Shown piece by piece: positions 57,002 to 64,000 of a DNA stretch of 64,000 nucleotides. Within the stretch, counting starts at the first letter, position 1; every line of letters begins with the position of its first letter. The notes under the pieces are model-generated. The model saw only the letters and a list, made by a program, of their open reading frames with translations. It made no database searches and was not told the origin of the DNA. The DNA is from an uncultured bacterium. Lineage in GTDB: Bacteria > Bacteroidota > Ignavibacteria > Kapaibacteriales > UBA4661. Location: assembly GCA_937899715.1 (NCBI GenBank), contig CALCNX010000073.1, positions 23,475-87,474 of the forward strand, given 5' to 3'. Made by a program: the position numbers and the translations under genes.

Positions 57002-57400
57002 TTAACGCTTGGAGAACTGGAAGCGCTTGCGGGCTTTTTTGCGACCGTATTTTTTACGCTCGACCATACGCGGATCGCGTGTAAGAAGTTCGGCAATACG
57101 AAGCGTAGAGCGAAGTTCTTCGTTGTACGTTACGAGTGCGCGAGCGATACCAAGACGCATTGCGCCTGCTTGACCGCTTTTACCGCCGCCGAGTGCATCA
57201 ATCTGCACATCGAATGTACCGATTGTGCCGGTGACTGAAAGTGGCTTCAAAACGTCCATGCGTTGGAACTCGGAAGCAAGATAGGTTTCGAGGGTCTCTT
57301 TGCCGTTAATGACCACTTTGCCGTTACCGGGCTTGAGACGCACCTTAGCAATAGCGTTTTTACGCTTGCCGGTTGCTGAATAAACTACTGTTGCTGACAT
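57002..57400 (-). CDS. rpsI: 30S ribosomal protein S9
   Basis: 132 residues with the C-terminal signature ERKKYGRKKARKRFQFSKR that reaches the ribosomal P site, and GGGKSGQAGAMRLGIARAL. Starts 33 bases after the rplM stop on the same transcript. Confidence 0.98.
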   Translation of the reverse strand: MSATVVYSATGKRKNAIAKVRLKPGNGKVVINGKETLETYLASEFQRMDVLKPLSVTGTIGTFDVQIDALGGGKSGQAGAMRLGIARALVTYNEELRSTLRIAELLTRDPRMVERKKYGRKKARKRFQFSKR

Positions 57401-57433
57401 TGATTCGTTGAGAAAAAAGAAGTGGAAAATCCG

Positions 57434-57895
57434 TTACGATTTGAAGTTGTACGGCAGAGGATATGCCACGGGCTGCTGTGCCGCGTGCTCATGCTCTGCG
57501 CCGTTGACGACGCGCAATTTCTTCACGAGTTTGTCGCCGAGCGACGTTTTCGGAAGCATACCGCGCACGGCGTGTTCGATAGCAAACGCCGGATTGTTCT
57601 TCTTCACGTCTTTGTAACTTGTGAAGCGAGCGCCACCCGGGTATAGCGTATTGCGATAGTATTCTTTTTTCTCGGCACGTTTTTGTGCCATGGTCGCTTG
57701 ATCTGCATTGATAACAATTACATAATCGCCACAATCGGTGTGCGGTGTGTAATATGCTTTATGCTTACCGCGAAGGAGCGTCGCTACTTGCGCTGCGAGG
57801 CGACCAATATTTTGTCCGGCAGCATCTACCACGAGCCATTTATGCTCGATGATTGCGTCGGTTGCGGATTTCGTAGATTTCGTGTACGGTGTCAC
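57434..57895 (-). CDS. rplM: 50S ribosomal protein L13
   Basis: 153 residues. The core HKWLVVDAAGQNIGRLAAQ, the central GDYVIVINADQ and HAVRGMLPKTSLG are characteristic. The only usable start is GTG at 57895; no ATG lies upstream before the stop. A Bacteroidota-type promoter is found at 58015-58046 on the same strand, giving a leader of about 110 bases. First gene of the ribosomal cluster. Confidence 0.96.
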   Translation of the reverse strand: MTPYTKSTKSATDAIIEHKWLVVDAAGQNIGRLAAQVATLLRGKHKAYYTPHTDCGDYVIVINADQATMAQKRAEKKEYYRNTLYPGGARFTSYKDVKKNNPAFAIEHAVRGMLPKTSLGDKLVKKLRVVNGAEHEHAAQQPVAYPLPYNFKS

Positions 57896-58253
57896 GGTTG
57901 TGCCTACATTAAACTGTTAAACGATATTGAGTTGTTTTCGTCTATTGCTAAAAGACTTCTGTGCAGTTTTTGTAATGTGATACCCGTCACACGACAAAAA
58001 TTGTGCATAGCCTACAAAAATATCTCTTGAATGCAAAATTTCCAAATCGTATTTTAGGAACTGGTAAAATTTTCTGATACTCATACGTCTATTCTTGCCA
58101 CAGGGACACAGTATAGCGCGGATTCTAACGGATAAAGAAATTTCAGAAAAATTACCTCGACCCCAAGTTCAAAAAGACAATTTGTTGCTCTTTCTAGTTT
58201 ACAAAGCCTTTTTCATCTGCGCCATTTCATTCCAGCATCATCCAAAACATTTC
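57896..58253. other. Divergent spacer between rplM and mazG
   Basis: It holds the rplM promoter and an A/T-rich leader. The mazG frame extends upstream to 58095, but with non-homologous sequence. No other gene or strong repeat was seen. Confidence 0.5.
58015..58046 (-). promoter_or_regulatory. Bacteroidota-type promoter of rplM
   Basis: On the minus strand TTTG (58046-58043), a 20-base spacer and TATTTTTG (58022-58015) match the TTTG-N17-23-TAnnTTTG consensus exactly. It lies 120 bases upstream of the rplM start codon. Confidence 0.7.
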
Positions 58254-59063
58254 ATGGTTCCAATTCCCACAATTCTCCCGCCACATGACGAAATTGAGCA
58301 TTTTCGCGCTTTCGTGGAATTGGTGCGTGTACTGCGCAAGGAATGTCCTTGGGACAAGAAGCAGACTCACACAACGCTCATGCCGCTTTTACTGGAAGAG
58401 GTCTATGAGACCATTGACGCGGCAGAAGCAGGCGATTCGCTTGAATTGGGCAAAGAACTGGGTGATATTCTGCTGCACGTGGTGATGAACGCCGTCATTG
58501 CAGAAGAAGACAAGAGTTTTTCTATAAAGGAAATTATTGAACGCGAATTTACCAAGCTGGTTACACGTCATCCACACGTCTTTGGGGAGGCCAACGCCGA
58601 CTCGCCTGATGCCGTCAAGCGTACATGGGAACAAATCAAGATGAAAGAAGGTCGTACCTCCGTCCTAGAAGGCGTACCCAAGCACCTTCCGGCACTTCTC
58701 AGGGCACATCGGATTCAAGAGAAAGTAGCAGCCGTGGGCTTTGATTGGGATAACGACGAAGATGTTTGGAACAAAGTCGAAGAAGAACTCGCGGAATTTC
58801 GCGCGGCGCGGCAAGCAAAGGACAAAGCGGCAATTGAAGAAGAGTTTGGCGATGTCCTTTTTTCTATTGTCAACGCATCGCGCTTCGCCGGACTGAACGC
58901 CGAGCAATCACTCCAAAACGCCAATGCTAAATTTATGAAGCGATTCCGCCGCTTGGAAGAAATCGCACGAGAAACAGGACAGAATCTTGATGCCATGACC
59001 CTCGCGGAAATGGACGAGTTTTGGAATAAAGCAAAACAAGAAGAAAAACAACAAAGAGCATAA
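58254..59063 (+). CDS. mazG: Nucleoside triphosphate pyrophosphohydrolase MazG
   Basis: 269 residues; E. coli MazG has 263. Both MazG helical domains are present, each with an ExxE/ExxD magnesium motif: LLEEVYETIDA with ELGKELGDIL in the first, VEEELAEFRAA with EEEFGDVLF in the second. It removes aberrant nucleotides and (p)ppGpp-related compounds. ATG 58254 (MVPIPTILPP) was chosen; an earlier ATG at 58095 adds 53 residues with no homology. Before the ABC exporter genes. Confidence 0.94.
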   Translation: MVPIPTILPPHDEIEHFRAFVELVRVLRKECPWDKKQTHTTLMPLLLEEVYETIDAAEAGDSLELGKELGDILLHVVMNAVIAEEDKSFSIKEIIEREFTKLVTRHPHVFGEANADSPDAVKRTWEQIKMKEGRTSVLEGVPKHLPALLRAHRIQEKVAAVGFDWDNDEDVWNKVEEELAEFRAARQAKDKAAIEEEFGDVLFSIVNASRFAGLNAEQSLQNANAKFMKRFRRLEEIARETGQNLDAMTLAEMDEFWNKAKQEEKQQRA

Positions 59064-59097
59064 CCATTCAAAATTTCTTACTCATCATTCATCACGC

Positions 59098-60030
59098 ATG
59101 ACCACTTGTATCGAAATACGCGGTCTTTCAAAGACCTACAAAAATAGCAAGCAACTCATTGAGGCGCTTAAACCCATTGATTTGGACGTGCATCAAGGCG
59201 AAATCTTTGGTCTCTTGGGTCCGAACGGTGCGGGCAAGACTACGATGATAAAACTCATGCTTGGCATTATTGCTCCCACGAGCGGTTCGTGCCATATTTT
59301 GGGGCAGGATATTTCTTCGCTCAAAGCAAAAGAACTTATCGGCTATTTGCCGGAGAACCATCGTTTTCCGCTCTATCTGAATGGTCAGCAAATGCTGGAA
59401 TTCTACGGCAATCTGGGCGGGATGTCGGGCAAAACCTTGCAAAAAAGGATTGATGAGGTTTTGGAATTTGTCAACATGACCGAATGGCGCAAACTCAAAA
59501 TTCAGCGCTACTCCAAAGGTATGATGCAACGTATCGGCTTGGCGCAAGCACTCCTGAACCGTCCGCATTTGCTGTTTCTGGACGAACCCACCGATGGCAT
59601 TGACCCCGTAGGACGCATGGAAATACGCGAGATTCTCGAAGTCCTCAAAAGCGAAGGAACGACTATTTTTGTGAACTCGCACTTGCTTTCTGAGGTGGAA
59701 CTTATCACTGACCGCGTTGCAATTCTTCGCAAAGGTGTGGTCGTGAAATCAGGCAACACTCACGAACTCACGCAGTCCCGCGACCAGTACATTATCACCC
59801 TCGCCGGCGGCACTCCACCCGCGAGCCTTCCCGGAATGACGACGTACAACGCGGAGACCCACGAGATTGAATTGACCGCCGCTTCGCCGGAAGCGCTGAA
59901 CGTGGCTCTTGATGCACTTCGTCAGAATGATTGCCTACTAGCAACTCTTTCGCCAAAGAAAAGTACGCTCGAAGAAATCTTTATTGCCCTTATGAGCGAG
60001 AAGCAAGAGTACCTTGCTCCGGCGAAGTAA
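59098..60030 (+). CDS. ABC transporter ATP-binding protein
   Basis: 310 residues of the CcmA/ABC-2 type: Walker A LLGPNGAGKTTMIKL, ABC signature YSKGMMQRIGLAQALL, Walker B LLFLDEPTDG and H-loop NSHLLSEV. A C-terminal domain of about 80 residues follows. It is followed by its permease gene; the pair form an exporter of unknown substrate. Confidence 0.94.
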   Translation: MTTCIEIRGLSKTYKNSKQLIEALKPIDLDVHQGEIFGLLGPNGAGKTTMIKLMLGIIAPTSGSCHILGQDISSLKAKELIGYLPENHRFPLYLNGQQMLEFYGNLGGMSGKTLQKRIDEVLEFVNMTEWRKLKIQRYSKGMMQRIGLAQALLNRPHLLFLDEPTDGIDPVGRMEIREILEVLKSEGTTIFVNSHLLSEVELITDRVAILRKGVVVKSGNTHELTQSRDQYIITLAGGTPPASLPGMTTYNAETHEIELTAASPEALNVALDALRQNDCLLATLSPKKSTLEEIFIALMSEKQEYLAPAK

Positions 60031-60110
60031 TTGAGAAATTACGAATTTGGAATGACGAGTCAACTATCCATACGACGAATACAACCTACAACCCAAGAAC
60101 TATCAATACC

Positions 60111-60938
60111 ATGATTAAAATTTACGCACTCATCCGCGAAACATTCCTCGAAGCACTTTCCAAGAAAGTCTTTCTGGTGTTTTTCTTTATTTCGACCGCA
60201 GGACTTCTGATTCTGCTGGCATATTGCTCCAGTTCCGGCTTTCAAGAGCAGATTCATAACCTTCAGCCCACCGCCGATGACCCTCTTGGCGTGGCACTCC
60301 GCGAGAAATTGCGCTCGCTCCAAAGCGGTCTCAGCTTTGCATTTTTTAATGCCGCGCTTATTTTGGCAATCATCATCACCTCCGACCTCGTGCCGAATAT
60401 GATGACCAAGGGCGTGATTGACTTGCTCCTCTCCAAGCCGCTCTCACGGACAATGCTGCTGACGGGCAAGATTCTGGGCGGTTTTGCTGTCGTGATGGTG
60501 CTGACGCTTTATTTCATGCTTGGTTCATGGCTTATTATCGCCATTGCCACTGGTGTCTGGACAAGCGGTTATATGCTCTCGTTCTTCCCGCTGATTATCA
60601 CATTTTGGGGATTATATGGAGTGCTGGCATACGTTGGTATTCAATCGCGCTCGTCGGTAAGTGGTATGGTTATCTGCTTTTTGATTGTCTATACCGTTAG
60701 TCCGCTTCTTTTCAGCCGCGAAGAATTGCTGTTTCAATCTGTTACCAGCGACTTCTGGCGTACGCTCATTTCGGCGGTGTATCACTTAACCCCGCAAGTA
60801 GCAGATATGGCTCAAATCACCAGCAATATCGTGCAAGAGAAAACCGTTACCAACACGGTTCCCTACTACAACTCGCTTGCGTATGGAGCACTCTTCTTTT
60901 TGCTGTCGGCATTTTCGTTTTCGCGGAAAGAATTTTAA
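60111..60938 (+). CDS. ABC-2 type permease
   Basis: 275 residues from ATG 60111 (MIKIYALIRETF); the longer frame from 59931 overlaps the ATPase gene and is shadow sequence. About six membrane segments in the ABC-2 arrangement, with a large loop after the first segment. Partner of the preceding ATPase. Confidence 0.88.
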   Translation: MIKIYALIRETFLEALSKKVFLVFFFISTAGLLILLAYCSSSGFQEQIHNLQPTADDPLGVALREKLRSLQSGLSFAFFNAALILAIIITSDLVPNMMTKGVIDLLLSKPLSRTMLLTGKILGGFAVVMVLTLYFMLGSWLIIAIATGVWTSGYMLSFFPLIITFWGLYGVLAYVGIQSRSSVSGMVICFLIVYTVSPLLFSREELLFQSVTSDFWRTLISAVYHLTPQVADMAQITSNIVQEKTVTNTVPYYNSLAYGALFFLLSAFSFSRKEF

Positions 60939-60949
60939 GACAACCCACT

Positions 60950-61447
60950 ATGACTCCTACCTTCGCTGTTCGTATCGTGCAAGTCCACATCGCCAAGCGT
61001 GATACAGAGAGCGGCGAATGGCAGTTTCTCGCCCTGCGCCGTGCGGCATCGGAAACGGTATTCCCCAATGTCTGGCAGCCCGTAACCGGTAGTATCGAAG
61101 AGGGCGAAACGCCCCAAGATGCAGCATTCCGCGAACTGGAAGAGGAAACAGGTTTGCACGCCGAAGAACTCTGGGTGCTGCCCTTTGTGGCACAGTATTT
61201 CGATGCCATGCGCAACACCATGAATTTTCTGCCTTGCTTTGGAGCGGTTGTCAGCGCTGAGTCTGCTGTTACCATTTCCCACGAGCATAGCGACTATGAG
61301 TGGCTCCGCCTTGCCGACCTCCGCACGCGCTTTGCCATTCCTTCGCATAGTGAAGCGGGCGAAAATTTTCACAGGCATATTCTTGTTCCTTTGGATGAAG
61401 GAATTGCGCCTGTGTTTGCTCGGTGCTACCGCAGCGCAATACTGTAA
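60950..61447 (+). CDS. Nudix hydrolase (NudB-like)
   Basis: 165 residues. The Nudix box G-x5-E-x7-REUxEExGU is complete in GSIEEGETPQDAAFRELEEE followed by TGLH. VWQPVTGSIEE and a later HEHSDYEWLRL resemble dihydroneopterin triphosphate pyrophosphatases of the NudB group, the first dephosphorylation of folate synthesis; that substrate is inferred. It starts 11 bases after the permease stop. Confidence 0.88.
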   Translation: MTPTFAVRIVQVHIAKRDTESGEWQFLALRRAASETVFPNVWQPVTGSIEEGETPQDAAFRELEEETGLHAEELWVLPFVAQYFDAMRNTMNFLPCFGAVVSAESAVTISHEHSDYEWLRLADLRTRFAIPSHSEAGENFHRHILVPLDEGIAPVFARCYRSAIL

Positions 61448-61692
61448 CATACAATACTCCTGTTGTCAAGAGTTAGCGGGTTTAGCTTTTTTATTACACT
61501 TTGCGTTTAAGTGGTGTACGCGAGGTAGCCACACCAACAAATAAACCGATTCCATCCCCTTTCACATTCCATTTGGGGTTTGTGGATGGAGAAAAGAATT
61601 TATCAGCAGAAGAGCAACGATACTCGCAGTTGATAATTTTAGTTTGCCTTGAAGAGTAGCCATAGAAGAGCAAAGGGGTAAAAAAACAATCC
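61448..61692. other. Spacer after the Nudix gene
   Basis: No gene, repeat or clear terminator seen in this A/T-rich stretch between convergent genes. Confidence 0.4.
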
Positions 61693-62445
61693 CTAAAAAT
61701 TAAGACGAAAAAAAACACCAAGACTAAGAATATGCTCTAAAAGTGGTGGCTTGGCGGTTACCTTTATAGGTTTAATCAGCGTCGGTGGTGGCGGATAATT
61801 GTTTTCTGAAATAAGCGGAGTAGAAATCATCGGTAGCCATTGCAGGCGGAAAGAAACATCTGCAAAACTCTCAAATGGAACAAGATACTCCGCCTTGAGA
61901 CTAAATCCTATTTTCCACGATTCTTCATAAATTGTCTTTGGTATTCCGCTCACCACAACACGCACACTATCGCTATTCATATACATTCGTAACAAATCGT
62001 CGGTGATGTACGAAATTTCTCCATAGCCGCTTTGCCACATCAAGGAGACACCGCCGCCAATCGCCATTGGTGCAAGAATACCTTCGCGGAAAGGTTTGAT
62101 GCTGTATTGAAGGTTACCAAGAATAGCAGCCACACCGAGCAAAGAAGGTTGAAAATTGTCTCGTATTACTTTTGTACCACCCATAAAATGTGTATGATAC
62201 TCAAGTGAGGAAATCGGTGAAAGGTTAGCGCCCAATCCCATCGAATAGACCAGCCCAATGCGACCGCCAGTAACGGGTTGCTGATACGTAGGCGATAAGC
62301 CAAAGGAAAGATAACCTATGTCATCACTTTTCTTGCTATGAGTATCGGAATCTAGGGAATCCGTCTGCTGTGCTAATACTTGGGAGCAAGTACCCAAGGT
62401 AGAACAGAACAGGAATAAGGCAAAAAAGCAGTTGATTGTTTTCAT
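61693..62445 (-). CDS. Hypothetical outer-membrane-type protein
   Basis: 250 residues. Signal peptide MKTINCFFALFLFCSTLGTCSQVLAQ, then amphipathic beta-strand sequence ending LGVFFRLNF, the terminal aromatic residue of outer-membrane barrels. No family recognised. Similar in kind to the two neighbours but without clear sequence identity to them apart from the last residues. Confidence 0.65.
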   Translation of the reverse strand: MKTINCFFALFLFCSTLGTCSQVLAQQTDSLDSDTHSKKSDDIGYLSFGLSPTYQQPVTGGRIGLVYSMGLGANLSPISSLEYHTHFMGGTKVIRDNFQPSLLGVAAILGNLQYSIKPFREGILAPMAIGGGVSLMWQSGYGEISYITDDLLRMYMNSDSVRVVVSGIPKTIYEESWKIGFSLKAEYLVPFESFADVSFRLQWLPMISTPLISENNYPPPPTLIKPIKVTAKPPLLEHILSLGVFFRLNF

Positions 62446-62464
62446 AATTGTTACTCCATAGATT

Positions 62465-63130
62465 TTACCAATTCAAACGAAGCGATGCGCCGAAACTCAC
62501 TATCGCATCTGCCGGATAGTCACGACTATGAGAGGATTCGCCAATAAACGGCGGTAGATAAATATGCCCTTGCGCACGAAGTGTAAGATTAGTTTTTTCA
62601 TTAAATGCAGGAAGGATATACTCTACTTTGCAGGTTCCACCGAGCGCGACGCTGTGTTGCTGGTCAATATATTCCCGCTGTGTCTGGAATTGCGGACCGC
62701 TATGATTAAGAATTTTAATTGCCGTCATCTGTGTACGCAAACTTGGTCCGACTGCAAGGCAAAGGTGGGTTTGCCCTGCCGTATTAAAGGGGATGATCGT
62801 AATATCGCCCGTCCAACCTGCGACCATACCACCAAACCCTTGAGTTGGACTAGCGAGGGTAACAGACATATAATGCAATGCAGCTTCCAGAAGAGATTGC
62901 GACGAAATACGACATCCATAAAAGGACGACCACATAACAGTCTCGCTCCCCAAGATATTACTTCCTGATACCCACCCAGCACCAAGACCTGCATAGTGTC
63001 CGGTGGAAGACCTGAGAAGAGTTTTCTTCTCCGCATCGGGCGGAGAAGAAAACTCTTCGGTAGTCTGTGCTTTCAGGTTATGTAATGTCTGCAAAAGACA
63101 GATGATACTGATAATAACACAGGATTTCAT
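62465..63130 (-). CDS. Hypothetical outer-membrane-type protein, paralog of the next gene
   Basis: 221 residues. Signal peptide MKSCVIISIICLLQTLHNLKAQ, then 199 residues closely similar to the truncated neighbour at 63330-63941 (shared MWSSFYG, EYIDQQH, VALGGTCKVEY, LRAQGHIYL, PADAIVS, GASLRLNW). Beta-strand-rich with a terminal aromatic. Function unknown; tandem duplicates. Confidence 0.75.
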   Translation of the reverse strand: MKSCVIISIICLLQTLHNLKAQTTEEFSSPPDAEKKTLLRSSTGHYAGLGAGWVSGSNILGSETVMWSSFYGCRISSQSLLEAALHYMSVTLASPTQGFGGMVAGWTGDITIIPFNTAGQTHLCLAVGPSLRTQMTAIKILNHSGPQFQTQREYIDQQHSVALGGTCKVEYILPAFNEKTNLTLRAQGHIYLPPFIGESSHSRDYPADAIVSFGASLRLNW

Positions 63131-63329
63131 ACTAAGAAGAAAAATTTCAGTGAATTAAACCGCTATTGAAAAACATTAGGGATGAAAAGAAGGTGTCTTT
63201 TCTGCAATGAAAACTATTTTTACCGAAGTATTTATACCGTTTTAATTGAGTTTTTTTACTCTCATTTTCAACAAGTCCACAGATGAAAATAATACTTTGA
63301 AAGTCAAAACCATATTAATTGCTTAGGTT

Positions 63330-63941
63330 TTACCAATTCAAACGAAGTGATGCGCCGATACTGACTATCGCATCGGCAGGGGTAGCGCGAGTATGTGCCG
63401 CTTCACCAATAAATGGTGATAGATAAATATGCCCCTGTGCGCGAAGGACAACATTAGTCTGTTCACTTAACCCAGGAAGAACATACTCTACTTTGCAGGT
63501 TCCACCGAGTGCAACGGTGTGCTGTTGGTCAATATATTCTCGATAATACTGAAATTGTACCCCACTTGTGGACGAAGTGCTATATCCTACTATCTGCATA
63601 CGCATACTTAGCCCGGCTGCAAATCTTAATTGCGGATGTACGACATTGATAGCTGGAATAATAGCCATATCGCCTGTCCAACTTCCTACCAATCCAAACA
63701 GTCCGCCTGACCGACTGCGAAAGCTAAAGGAAATATGATGAAGTGAACTTTCCAGCATAGTTTGATGTGAAATACGCCAGCCGTAGAATGACGACCACAT
63801 TATTGCTTCTCGTCCGAAAAGATTACTTCCTGAAGCTCCGCCGATACCGATAGCGATATATTGGTTTTGGTGCTCTATAAAAAGAGTTCTCTTCTCCGAT
63901 TGATTCGGAGAAGAGAGCTGATTAATAGGTTGTGCTTCTAA
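63330..63941 (-). pseudogene. Paralogous outer-membrane-type gene, 5' end lost at an insertion-sequence junction
   Basis: The reading frame runs upstream to 63941 with LEAQPINQLSSPNQSEKRTL, aligning with LKAQTTEEFSSPPDAEKKTL of the intact paralog at 62465-63130. Exactly before this point, where the paralog has its signal peptide, the sequence changes to unrelated DNA with a stop in the same frame. The first in-frame ATG inside is at 63800, which would skip the signal peptide. Gene therefore broken at 63941/63942; its missing start may lie beyond the element outside the window. Confidence 0.75.
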
Positions 63942-64000
63942 GAGTCTGTTTGGAAAGTCATTTTTTCGCCAATCTCCTGAGCAAAAGTCGAATCATAGCC
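63942..64000. mobile_element. Probable end of an insertion sequence (IS5-like), cut by the window edge
   Basis: Foreign sequence begins GAGTCTGTTTGGAAAGTC right after CTAA (63938-63941). A terminus of the type GAG-CTGTTTGGAAA and a CTAA-type target fit IS5-family elements. Only 59 bases are visible, so the transposase and second end are outside the window; the family is inferred. Confidence 0.55.

Noticed and set aside
58095..58253. Upstream extension of mazG by 53 codons
   Set aside because: The extra residues are not MazG-like and the usual start MVPIPTILPP is at 58254.

Overview
The window looks like a chromosomal segment from a Gram-negative member of the Bacteroidota/Chlorobiota (FCB) group. 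The evidence is a SusC/SusD-type outer-membrane pair, a C-terminal T9SS-type sorting tail on a DUF4331 protein, many small outer-membrane beta-barrel proteins, a propeller-type two-component system, and two promoters with the Bacteroidota pattern TTTG-N20/21-TAnnTTTG. The moderate G+C content and the mix of families would fit an Ignavibacteria- or Kapabacteria-like lineage, but that assignment is only a guess. No rRNA, tRNA or CRISPR array was seen.

Layout. 1-8.5 kb: the 3' half of rpoB and all of rpoC, separated by about 2.1 kb carrying four extra genes (a DUF433/DUF5615 antitoxin-toxin-like pair, a small outer-membrane protein and a PD-(D/E)XK nuclease-like protein). 8.9-11.5 kb: RNase R. 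11.5-13.7 kb (minus): an ECF sigma factor, a small membrane protein that may be its anti-sigma factor, a CpxP-like protein, a YkgJ-type cysteine cluster protein and a DHCW cupin. 14-19.5 kb (minus): a hypothetical gene, ruvA, a large IgGFc-binding-domain surface protein, ccmB and meaB. 19.7-20.7 kb: a family 9 glycosyltransferase. 20.7-26.3 kb (minus): a complete histidine-utilisation operon hutU-hutI-hutG-hutH, degrading histidine to glutamate plus formamide.

26.6-34.9 kb (plus): a DUF4331 secreted protein, a TPR protein, a sugar-nucleotide epimerase / CDP-alcohol phosphatidyltransferase / LolC-like permease operon with a clear promoter and operator-like palindrome, a secreted six-repeat propeller protein and a secreted histidine phosphatase. 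35-43.7 kb: mostly minus-strand genes (two alpha/beta hydrolases, a Crp/Fnr regulator, PriA, an N-acetylglucosamine-kinase-like ATPase, a DUF3108 protein, a small membrane protein) plus one plus-strand aldo/keto reductase. 43.7-53.3 kb (plus): a propeller sensor kinase and NarL-type regulator followed by SusC, SusD and a lipoprotein, probably a sensory/uptake locus; the spacer before susC carries a perfect 22-bp palindrome and a long imperfect inverted repeat.

53.3-58 kb (minus): the translation cluster rplM-rpsI-rpsB-tsf-pyrH-frr. 58-61.4 kb (plus): mazG, an ABC exporter pair and a Nudix hydrolase. 61.7-64 kb (minus): three small outer-membrane-type proteins, the last of which has lost its start and signal peptide at what looks like the end of an insertion sequence running off the window.

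The most unusual points are the rpoB-rpoC interruption by a toxin/nuclease cassette, the insertion-sequence junction at 63.94 kb, the operator-like palindromes at 30.5 and 47.95 kb, the 19-bp inverted repeat upstream of the TPR gene, a terminator-like palindrome present in two copies (8.5 and 14.0 kb), and the Ser-Ser-Gly cofactor triad in HutH.
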